DNA of 64,000 nt from positions 1-64,000 of the forward strand of contig JAFDZC010000011.1 in NCBI GenBank assembly GCA_018267095.1. Direction: 5' to 3'. The stretch is from Bacteroidota bacterium. Its GTDB lineage: Bacteria; Bacteroidota; Bacteroidia; Flavobacteriales; Flavobacteriaceae. Positions 7,765 to 14,298 of this stretch are shown one piece after another. Within the stretch, counting starts at the first letter, position 1. Each line of letters starts with the position of its first letter. The notes beneath the pieces are model-generated. The model worked only from the letters and a program-made list of their open reading frames with translations, was not told the origin of the DNA and did no database searches. A program made the translations under genes and the position numbers.

Positions 7765-9526
7765 AAATCCAAATCAAAGGTTCGGCGCAGCAATTCTAAG
7801 TTCGGATTGATTTCGTTCAAACGATTGTATTTGTCCTGCGGGGTAAAGGCAAATTTGTTTTCAATGGCTTCATTGACGATTACTTCAATGGTAATATCGT
7901 GGTTGTGCAAATGCCCTCTGAGGTAACCGAGCAAACCATTTTTCTCTGATTCAAAATCAATTTTCGAACCTTCATTAGGCAGTTCAATCGTGATGTGTGA
8001 ACCATTTAAAACCGGATCATTGATGGTCAGCAACGATTCCATAATTTTATAACCTTTCTCACCGAGTTTGTTGGCATATTTGGTCCAGTACAAACGCATA
8101 TCGGTTTCGGTAAAAGGTTCGGTCGGAAGCTGTGCCGCTTCTTTCACCACCGCTTGACTGTTTTGCTGCATCTCGCGTTTGGCTTTGATGCTTGCCAAAG
8201 ATAAAGCCGAAACTTTAGGAGTCGAGTTTTGTTCTGAAGCTAAAGGCGCTGAGGCCGGACTGGATTGTTGCACCACCATTGTGGATGCTGCTGCTTCAAT
8301 CGGTGCTGGTTTGTTTGGTTCTGCCGATGCAGCTTCAGTAGTCGTTGTAGTTTCTGTTGATGGCGTTGCAGGCGGCTGAATAATTTCGGGCGCTTCAACC
8401 GGCAATTCAAGTACGCGGCCGTAAAAGTATTTGGCGGGAATTATAAATCCGTCAACTTTTTTTTTTCTCCATCAAAAGTGATAGAGGCCAATTGCATCAA
8501 ACAAAGTTCCACAAGCAAACGTTGGTTTTGCGATACTTTATAACGCAAATCACATTCATTGGCCACTTCTATGGCTTTGAGTAAAAATTCAGAAGAAGTT
8601 TTTTGCGCTTGCTCTGCGTAGCGTTGTTGTACGTGTTCACCGGCTTCAAGCAAAGTTAGCGTCGAGGGCGTTTTGCTCACGAGTAAATCTCTGAAGTGCG
8701 AAGCCATGCCTGTAATAAAATGATGACCGTCAAATCCGCGCGACAAAATATCGTTGTAGGCCATCAACAAATCCGGTATTTTGTTGGCCAAAATCAAATC
8801 GGTCATTTGCAAATAGGTGTCGTAATCGAGTACATTTAAGTTCTCGGTAACAGCTGCTCTGGTCAGGTTGTTTCCGCAATACGAAACCACTCGGTCAAAA
8901 ATCGACAAGGCATCGCGCATCGCACCATCGGCTTTGAGGGCAATGATGTGCAAAGCGTCGTCTTCAAAAGTAACGCCTTGACTGGTAGCTACTTCGGCCA
9001 AATGTTCTTTGGCATCTTTGACAGTGATGCGTTTGAAGTCAAAAATCTGACAACGCGACAAAATGGTCGGGATGATTTTGTGCTTCTCGGTCGTGGCCAA
9101 AATAAAGATGGCATGCTTGGGCGGCTCTTCTAAGGTTTTCAAAAACGCATTGAAGGCGGCTTGTGAAAGCATATGCACCTCGTCAATAATATACACTTTG
9201 TACTGACCGGTCTGCGGCGGAATGCGCACTTGGTCAATGAGGTTGCGGATGTCTTCGACCGAGTTGTTGGAGGCAGCATCGAGCTCAAAAACGTTGAAGG
9301 CAAAATCTTCGTTCGGATCGTCATAACCCGGCTGATTGATTTTGCGCGCCAAAATACGCGCACAAGTGGTTTTACCCACACCGCGCGGTCCGGTAAAAAG
9401 CAGAGCAGAAGCCAAGTGATTGGTTTCGATGGCGTTGAGCAAAGTATTGGTAATGGCCTGTTGCCCCACGACATCTTTAAAGGTCTGCGGGCGGTACTTG
9501 CGGGCCGATACAACAAATTGTTCCAT
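7761..9526 (-). CDS. dnaX: DNA polymerase III gamma/tau subunit, frameshifted at an A10 run
   Basis: Clamp-loader ATPase of the replisome. Frame 0 from 9526 encodes 361 residues: Walker A GPRGVGKT (46-53), DEVHML (115-120), a sensor region with LSRCQIF, and the three-domain clamp-loader core. It stops at 8441 shortly after a run of ten A (8457-8466). A shift of -1 in that run continues through VDGFIIPAKYF, a Pro/Thr/Ala-rich linker and a C-terminal domain to the stop at 7761, giving about 588 residues. The short product ends close to where E. coli gamma domain III ends; the long one corresponds to tau. The four-cysteine zinc module of E. coli DnaX is absent: the QPGYDDPNEDFAFNVFEL stretch has no cysteine. 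The split could be programmed slippage, a pseudogene, or a homopolymer sequencing error. An essential gene makes a true pseudogene unlikely. Confidence 0.9.
8457..8466 (-). promoter_or_regulatory. A10 slippery site in dnaX
   Basis: On the coding strand the frame-0 codons are GAA AAA AAA AAG TTG, which contains the heptamer A AAA AAG used for -1 frameshifting in E. coli dnaX. A -1 slip leads directly into GTT GAC GGA and the tau reading frame, while frame 0 terminates 5 codons later. A GGAG sequence (8467-8470) lies immediately 5' of the run. Downstream, CGGC and GCCG could form only a weak stem. Thermus dnaX is known to use transcriptional slippage at an A-run, so either mechanism is possible. 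A one-base undercall is the main alternative. Confidence 0.6.
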
Positions 9527-9543
9527 GCTTTTTAATTGGAGAA

Positions 9544-9551
9544 CAAATATA
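9544..9551 (-). promoter_or_regulatory. Bacteroidota -7 element for dnaX
   Basis: Read on the minus strand this is TATATTTG, an exact match to TAnnTTTG, ending 17 bp before the dnaX ATG. A TTTG at 9576-9579 lies 24 bp further upstream, slightly longer than the usual spacing. The implied leader is about 10-13 nt. Confidence 0.55.
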
Positions 9552-9612
9552 AGTTTTTTGTGTTTTGGTTGATTTCAAAGTAAGCTGTTTTGGTGAAAAG
9601 TTATGCACAATT

Positions 9613-9691
9613 TAGACACGCTTTGCTTTGACCGCTGTGCTTTAGGACACGCTATGCTATAGACCGCTGCGCTTTAAGACACGGCTGCGCC
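9613..9691 (-). repeat. Dispersed GC-rich phrase repeat (copy 1, inverted)
   Basis: On the minus strand this reads as alternating phrases of the type GGCGCAGCCGTGTCTTAAAG and CGCAGCGGTCTATAGC, with decayed versions further along. Forward copies occur at 9936-9990 and 14140-14205. All lie between genes. Together copies 1 and 2 form a long-range inverted repeat upstream of dnaX and rnpB. No coding function is visible. Confidence 0.6.
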
Positions 9692-9789
9692 TTTAGATGG
9701 TTTATGTTGAATTTTGAATTTTAAATGTTGAAGGCGGTTACGCGAATGTCTTGATTGAACTTTGAATACTTTTTACGCTTTATTGATTG

Positions 9790-9845
9790 GTCGTCGGGAT
9801 TCGGTTTTCAGTCGTCAGTCGTCGGGATTCGGTCGTCGGGAACGG
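9790..9845 (+). repeat. Short tandem TCGTCGGGATTCGG repeats
   Basis: TCGTCGGGATTCGG occurs at 9791-9804 and 9819-9832, followed by a variant at 9833-9845. A shorter relative (GGTCGTCAGTCGTTAGGAAT) is near 36309. This belongs to the repeat-rich gap between dnaX and rnpB (9527-10165), in which I find no credible protein gene. Confidence 0.5.
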
Positions 9846-9891
9846 TATGTTTCGACCAAACTTTGTAAACTTTTTCCAACTATTCAACTTG

Positions 9892-9923
9892 CTCAGCAAT
9901 TCAGGCACTCAGTATCTCATTTC
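9892..9923 (+). repeat. CTCAGnnn octamer repeat, locus 1
   Basis: Four consecutive 8-bp units: CTCAGCAA, TTCAGGCA, CTCAGTAT, CTCATTTC. The same phased octamer appears at five other intergenic places in the window (9994, 10469 inverted, 18540, 29700, 37135). Confidence 0.6.
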
Positions 9924-9935
9924 AAAATTCTCTTC

Positions 9936-9990
9936 TGTCTAACAGCATAGCGGTCCAAAGGCGCAGCCGTGTCTCATAGCGCAGCGGTCT
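9936..9990 (+). repeat. Dispersed GC-rich phrase repeat (copy 2)
   Basis: Contains AACAGCATAGCGGTCC, AGGCGCAGCCGTGTCTCA and TAGCGCAGCGGTCTTTT. These are the same phrases as at 9613-9691 (inverted) and 14140-14205. It is flanked on both sides by CTCAGnnn octamer runs. Confidence 0.6.
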
Positions 9991-9993
9991 TTT

Positions 9994-10033
9994 CTCAGAC
10001 ACTCAGCTCCTCAGCTCCTCAGTAGCTCAATTT
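9994..10033 (+). repeat. CTCAGnnn octamer repeat, locus 2
   Basis: Five perfectly phased octamers: CTCAGACA, CTCAGCTC, CTCAGCTC, CTCAGTAG, CTCAATTT. This is one of the longest runs of the family in the window. Confidence 0.65.
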
Positions 10034-10040
10034 CACTCCA

Positions 10041-10124
10041 TAGCCCTAGCCCCGATCGAAGCGGTTATCCTTTTGTTCTGGGGTTCAGAACAAAAGATAA
10101 GAGCGCAGAGCGGGAAATAGCTTT
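10041..10124 (+). ncRNA. Structured element resembling a widespread Bacteroidota RNA/repeat motif (flavo-1-like)
   Basis: The sequence begins TAGCCCTAGCCCCGATCGAA and ends GCAGAGCGGGAAATAGC. Between them lies a strong hairpin: ATCCTTTTGTTCTG pairs with CAGAACAAAAGAT across a short GGGTT loop, with one bulged C. From memory this pattern (TAGCCC..GATxGxAGxGG..ATCC-hairpin-GATA..AGCGGGA.ATAGC) recurs between genes in many Flavobacteria and resembles the flavo-1 RNA motif. I could not check the family model. The element ends 3 bp before the rnpB promoter, so it may be read-through RNA, a terminator for upstream transcription, or a mobile repeat. Confidence 0.45.
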
Positions 10125-10127
10125 TAA

Positions 10128-10161
10128 TTTGCCTAATTCAAAATAATAAAACTACTTTTGC
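10128..10161 (+). promoter_or_regulatory. rnpB promoter
   Basis: TTTG at 10128-10131 and TACTTTTG at 10154-10161 (exact TAnnTTTG), 22 bp apart. The predicted start a few bases downstream coincides with the first base of the RNase P RNA P1 helix at 10166, which supports both calls. Confidence 0.8.
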
Positions 10162-10165
10162 GCCG

Positions 10166-10459
10166 CAGGCCGCCTTATCGCTGGTAGCAATATCAGAGGA
10201 AAGTCCGGACACCGTAGAGAGACATAGCGGGTAACGCCCGTCCGCCGAAAGGCGAGGACCAGTGCAACAGAAAGGATGTACAGTTCGGCTGTAGTGAAAT
10301 CAGGTAAACTCTATGTGGTGAAATTTCAAGTATACCGGCATTTAAGGGTTTCTCGTCCGTTGCCGGAGGGTAGAAAGATCGAGCGTTCGGGTAACTGTTC
10401 GCCTAGATAAATGATAAGGGTTCCAATCATGGGATACAGAATCCGGCTTATAGGCCTGC
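10166..10459 (+). ncRNA. rnpB: RNase P RNA
   Basis: Catalytic RNA of RNase P, which removes the 5' leader of pre-tRNAs. The conserved block GAGGAAAGTCCGGAC is near the 5' end (~10196-10210). The matching 3' block ACAGAATCCGGCTTA lies at ~10436-10450. The ends pair as P1: GCAGGCC (10166-10172) with GGCCTGC (10453-10459). A run of nine T follows at once and probably terminates transcription. Length (~294 nt) and overall layout fit bacterial type A. It converges with the CotH gene. Confidence 0.95.
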
Positions 10460-10468
10460 TTTTTTTTT

Positions 10469-10497
10469 CTGAGATACTGAGTGTCTGAGCAACTGAG
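10469..10497 (-). repeat. CTCAGnnn octamer repeat, locus 3 (inverted)
   Basis: On the minus strand: CTCAGTTG, CTCAGACA, CTCAGTAT, CTCAG. It lies directly after the rnpB T-run and 24 bp from the convergent CotH stop. Confidence 0.6.
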
Positions 10498-10520
10498 AAA
10501 AACCGATAATCGGCGCGAGG

Positions 10521-12554
10521 TTACTTCTTCAAAATCTTCTTGACTACTACAGTATCATTCTCAAAAACAATTTTTAAAAGATATTGTTGTGTTGCGAGGT
10601 TTTGTACCTCCACCGCAATACTGTTTTGCAGTAGGTTATTTTGTGTTTGCATGGTTCGGCCCAAAAAGTCAATGAGCTCGTAAGATTTTATTTTTGCGCC
10701 TTGGTTGCTGATTTGCAAATAACCCTCTGCAGGATTCGGATACACCACCGTGGCGTTGTCTAATTCAAACGAATTGGTAGACAAAGTTTGGTTGCTAGTG
10801 GTCCAGTTTTCGGCCAGCGCATTGTCTGAGTTTAAATCAATCAGTGATAAATACGAACCATTGCCATCGGCTTCGGGAGGCCACGGAGTGCTATCTGAAT
10901 AAGTTACCGAATCAACCACATTCCCAAACGCATCGGCCAGAACCAAGGCTTGTGATTTGTTCGATAAGTTGCGTGTAAAAGTTCCGTAGGGTGCAAAACC
11001 ATACACCGTGGTAAAAGCGGTTGCATCGCTGGCTAAATAGATTTTGCTGTTGGGTGCGAGCGTAGCATTATTCGGGAAAATATACGTTAGTCCGAGTTCT
11101 TTAAAGTAATAACCCGAAACATTGACAGTCTGCGTGCTGTTGTTGCTGAGTTCAATAAACTCAAGAGCATTACTCGTGTTTGGCCCCACACTCATCGGAT
11201 TGTAATTGATTTTACTAATGACCACCGCGGGCATCATCGGAAAAGTACAATTTGCGGTTGAACCCAAATAACCGCTGAGCCAATTCATGCGGGTTTGCAA
11301 CCAACTTTTGAGTGTGTTGATGTTGCTGGTGTAATTGCCCAGGGTGCCCCAGCGCGTGTTTTCGCGCACGCGTGCCTCGGCCAGTAAAGTTGTATAGTTA
11401 TTGATTTTGCTCACGAGTGTATTGTAATTCATCGGAGCATTGGCAGCGGTGAGTTCTGACCAGCGCTTTCTGAGATAACAATTAAAGAGCGAATGGTTGT
11501 AAAGGTTCTTCCAAAATTTCGCACCCACATTATCGCCGTTGTCAAACTGCCAAACATCCGTCAAGCTTCGATTGCCAAAGACATCTAAACCATAAGCTAA
11601 ATTAAAATCCCAAATCGGGCCGGCCCTGAGTTTGCCATTGCGGTCTTTGTGAAAATAAGTGCTCAACTGATAACCATCAACATTCGAGGCCAATTCGTTC
11701 AGGAGCATAAAATCTACAAAAGTCGGCACATCAATCATCGATGGATAGCCCGAACTCAACGAAGCATTTTGTGCGGACGCTGCGTTTTCAAGTGCCGTGA
11801 ATCGATTGTATATATAGTTGCTTTGCAAAGTGGTAATTTCAGTCGGATTGGGCGAATCATGTATAAAAGCTACTGTATTGCCTATGTTGGTGGTAAATTC
11901 CCAAGCCACCGGATCGCCGCCCGTAGTTTTGTCACATTTGGTAATATAACCGCCACTGATGTTGGGTTGCGCATTATCGGCGGTAGTTAGTTTTAAGATG
12001 TTGACGCGTTTGGAATCGATTTTAATTTTTTCAGACAGCAAATACAAACCTTGATACGTACCATTGATAATCACTTCACAAAACTGTACGCGCGGTGCGT
12101 ATTCACCGATAGAACGTGCCAAATCATACGATAATATATCGCGAATAAGTGAATTGTCATAGGCCAAAGCATTCAAAATCCAGTCATTTTCTTCGGGCAT
12201 ATCCAACAGCGAGACATTGTTGTTGGTCGTATTATCGGCTTCTAAAGTAGTAAGTCCGTAGGGTTTTTTGGGCAATGATTGCGATGACGAACCTCTGATT
12301 TCAATCGAGATGCGACCGTTGTAATTCAAGTAATTGACATTGGTTTGGTCGGTGAGGTAATTACGGCTGCCATCGGTGTGGTAAATAATTTTCATGTGGG
12401 CGCCCACGCGAACTTCATCTTGAATGGGCAGCGGATGGCCACTTTCGTTGGTGTCGGTGTTGATGATCACAATCGGCAAATTGCTGCTTACCAAATTTTG
12501 CGCAGCTAATAAGTGACAAAAGAACAGGAGCAGTAAACAGATTTTGGTTTTCAT
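10521..12554 (-). CDS. Secreted CotH-kinase-like protein with lamin-tail and T9SS type A sorting domains
   Basis: A 677-residue exported protein. The signal peptide is MKTKICLLLLFFCHLLAAQ. The CotH domain covers roughly residues 60-370, with EIRGSSSQSLPKKPYGL, GTYQGLYLLSEKIK and the late GPIWDFNLAYG motif. CotH proteins are atypical protein kinases in Bacillus spore coats. Bacteroidota homologues are mostly uncharacterised. A lamin-tail-like beta domain follows (~440-560, VVISKINYNP...EFIELSNNS). The C-terminal ~75 residues (VVYPNPAEGYLQIS...VVKKILKK) are a type A T9SS sorting domain. The start lies 15 bp after the rsmD stop, so a secreted protein is appended to a DUF3822-rsmD operon. Confidence 0.9.
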   Translation of the reverse strand: MKTKICLLLLFFCHLLAAQNLVSSNLPIVIINTDTNESGHPLPIQDEVRVGAHMKIIYHTDGSRNYLTDQTNVNYLNYNGRISIEIRGSSSQSLPKKPYGLTTLEADNTTNNNVSLLDMPEENDWILNALAYDNSLIRDILSYDLARSIGEYAPRVQFCEVIINGTYQGLYLLSEKIKIDSKRVNILKLTTADNAQPNISGGYITKCDKTTGGDPVAWEFTTNIGNTVAFIHDSPNPTEITTLQSNYIYNRFTALENAASAQNASLSSGYPSMIDVPTFVDFMLLNELASNVDGYQLSTYFHKDRNGKLRAGPIWDFNLAYGLDVFGNRSLTDVWQFDNGDNVGAKFWKNLYNHSLFNCYLRKRWSELTAANAPMNYNTLVSKINNYTTLLAEARVRENTRWGTLGNYTSNINTLKSWLQTRMNWLSGYLGSTANCTFPMMPAVVISKINYNPMSVGPNTSNALEFIELSNNSTQTVNVSGYYFKELGLTYIFPNNATLAPNSKIYLASDATAFTTVYGFAPYGTFTRNLSNKSQALVLADAFGNVVDSVTYSDSTPWPPEADGNGSYLSLIDLNSDNALAENWTTSNQTLSTNSFELDNATVVYPNPAEGYLQISNQGAKIKSYELIDFLGRTMQTQNNLLQNSIAVEVQNLATQQYLLKIVFENDTVVVKKILKK

Positions 12555-12569
12555 AGCGGGGCAGGAGTA

Positions 12570-13124
12570 TTACTGGTCGGCATCGTTTTTAATTTCAAAA
12601 AAACTAAACACCGAACCACCGTAGTTGCGGCCTTGCGAATAATGTAACAGATGTTCTAAGTGGGTGTGTTTTGAATGTTCGATCACGAGCAATCCATCTT
12701 CGGCCAAAAGCTGATATTTAAAAATGTCTTGCACCAAACTTTCAAAAACTTCTTGTGATAAGTCATACGGCGGATCGGCAAAAATCAAATCGTATTGCAG
12801 GCCGCATTTTTCAATAAACTTAAACACATCGCTTTTAATCGCCGAAATCGGAAAATCAAATTCAGCCGCGGTTTGTTTGATAAACTTGACACAGCCAAAA
12901 TCGCCATCCACGCAAGTGATGTCGTCACAGCCGCGCGAAGCAAACTCATAGCTGATGTTTCCGGTGCCGGCAAAAAGGTCGAGTACTTTTAGTTCTTGAA
13001 AGTGAAAATGATTGTTGAGCACATTGAACAATGCTTCTTTGCTCATGTCAGTGGTGGGGCGTACCGGAAGGTTTTTGGGCGGATTGATGCGACGGCCTTT
13101 GAAGGCTCCGGATATGATTCTCAC
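12570..13124 (-). CDS. rsmD: 16S rRNA (guanine966-N2)-methyltransferase RsmD
   Basis: A 184-residue class I SAM-dependent methyltransferase. It has the RsmD N-terminus MRIISGAFKGRRI...PVRPTTDMSKEALFNVL, the SAM-binding motif LDLFAGTGNISYEFASRG (around residues 47-64) and the catalytic FADPPYDL motif near residue 117. It methylates G966 of 16S rRNA in the E. coli system. The start overlaps the DUF3822 stop by 4 bp, indicating translational coupling, and the CotH-like gene follows 15 bp downstream. Confidence 0.95.
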   Translation of the reverse strand: MRIISGAFKGRRINPPKNLPVRPTTDMSKEALFNVLNNHFHFQELKVLDLFAGTGNISYEFASRGCDDITCVDGDFGCVKFIKQTAAEFDFPISAIKSDVFKFIEKCGLQYDLIFADPPYDLSQEVFESLVQDIFKYQLLAEDGLLVIEHSKHTHLEHLLHYSQGRNYGGSVFSFFEIKNDADQ

Positions 13125-13933
13125 GACTGAAACAAAATAAAGTGTTCGCGGTTGTCTTGGGCTGAAAAGTCGTTGTTGATGCGCGCATCTTCAGGATCAA
13201 ATAAGCTGACGTTGCGGATGTACTTGTAAGCGATTTTGTAAAACGCATCGTCTTCAGAAACTTGTCCCAGAAATTCTAATCTAAAAACTTCCGGATTCAT
13301 ATTGAGTTGTTCGGCGCTAAACAAAATATAGTAGGCCAAATCTTCAGGCGTCTTGATCTCAAAACTGTTATACAACAGCAAATGTTGGTTTTGTACAATG
13401 ACCATTTCAAAATGTCCTTGCGCCAGATGCACAAACATACGCTTGTCATCTACATTTTTAGACAAATCGAGCAAACGACTCACCAACACCGAATGCGCAT
13501 GTTTAAAAGTTACCGAGCCAAATCGCTCTTCAATAACCGATAATTGAGCGCTCTGCGGAACATACACCTGATGCATGCTGTAATTGGTCAAAGCATCGGT
13601 GCAAAAAACATCGTGCGCAAATACCTTATTATTGTATTGCAAGTAAGCGCCCAACTGCTGCTCATCAAACAAGGCATCAGGCACAAAAGTGCACAGATTG
13701 TTTTGATGCAAGACAAAAACCTCGTCAAACGAATCTGAAAACACCGAACGATTTTGCAAAACATCACCCAATTGTTCTTTGGCCGAATGCGTTGTGTCAA
13801 AACGCACCGTATCAAAGGCTAAAATTCGGTTGTTGAGCGTATCGGTTGTACCATAAGACATGCCCGTTTCTGACACCATAAGTGTCAGTTTGCGGTATTT
13901 CTTTTCAGTAATGTTTGCAGCATTTACCAGCAT
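13121..13933 (-). CDS. DUF3822 family protein
   Basis: A 270-residue cytoplasmic protein without signal peptide. I recognise the DUF3822 family by its length, the pattern ITEKKYRKLTLMVSETGMSYG near the N-terminus, and the conserved placement directly upstream of rsmD in Flavobacteria. The sequence has an ASKHA-like feel (alternating beta strands with LVSRLLDLSKN and VHLAQGHFEMVIVQNQHLLLYNSF), but no catalytic motif is evident. Function unknown. Overlap of 4 bp with rsmD suggests a shared transcript. Confidence 0.8.
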   Translation of the reverse strand: MLVNAANITEKKYRKLTLMVSETGMSYGTTDTLNNRILAFDTVRFDTTHSAKEQLGDVLQNRSVFSDSFDEVFVLHQNNLCTFVPDALFDEQQLGAYLQYNNKVFAHDVFCTDALTNYSMHQVYVPQSAQLSVIEERFGSVTFKHAHSVLVSRLLDLSKNVDDKRMFVHLAQGHFEMVIVQNQHLLLYNSFEIKTPEDLAYYILFSAEQLNMNPEVFRLEFLGQVSEDDAFYKIAYKYIRNVSLFDPEDARINNDFSAQDNREHFILFQS

Positions 13934-13968
13934 AGAGCTAAACCAGCCACCATTTTGAGTGACCCCGA

Positions 13969-13976
13969 CAAACTTA
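13969..13976 (-). promoter_or_regulatory. Bacteroidota -7 element for the DUF3822-rsmD operon
   Basis: TAAGTTTG on the minus strand, exact to TAnnTTTG, placed 36 bp upstream of the DUF3822 ATG. No clear TTG partner is present at the usual distance, so confidence is moderate. Confidence 0.45.
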
Positions 13977-14139
13977 CAATTTTTTTGTGAGTGATGAATA
14001 GTTGATTTTAATTTTTGGAAACGCTTTGCTTTAGACGCAGCAGTTGAGAAGTTTATGAGGAAGGTTTAAAGTTTAAGGTTTGAAAAGTTGAGCAAAAGCA
14101 TGCTGCTACACGAATCATCTCATTTTTAAATTCCCTTCA

Positions 14140-14240
14140 GTCCAAAAGCGCAGCGGTCTATAGGCGCAGCCGTGTCTTATGTCTAACAGCGCAGCGGTCT
14201 TTTTCAGTTTAAGAAGTTTAAATGGTTTAAGAAGTTTAGT
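14140..14240 (+). repeat. Dispersed GC-rich phrase repeat (copy 3) with TTTAAGAAG repeats
   Basis: AAAGCGCAGCGGTCTATAGG, GGCGCAGCCGTGTCTTA and AGCGCAGCGGTCTTT match the phrases at 9613-9691 and 9936-9990. They are followed by repeated TTTAAGAAGTTTA units at ~14208-14240. Otherwise the 365-bp gap between DUF3822 and the helicase holds no gene; a fragment resembling the hairpin repeat family (ACACGAATCATC) lies at 14107-14120. Confidence 0.55.
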
Positions 14241-14298
14241 TGAAGCATTATGCTATCATCTATTCTTCTTAATTTGCAGCCGCTAATAATCTTCACCC

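Noticed and set aside
7761-8441. The dnaX tail as an independent gene
   Set aside because: It has no ATG at a sensible place, begins in the middle of a linker, and joins the upstream frame precisely at the A10 run; its C-terminal domain fits tau.
9892-10033. CTCAG repeats as a CRISPR array
   Set aside because: The units are 8 bp and contiguous, with no spacer of CRISPR length and no cas genes nearby.
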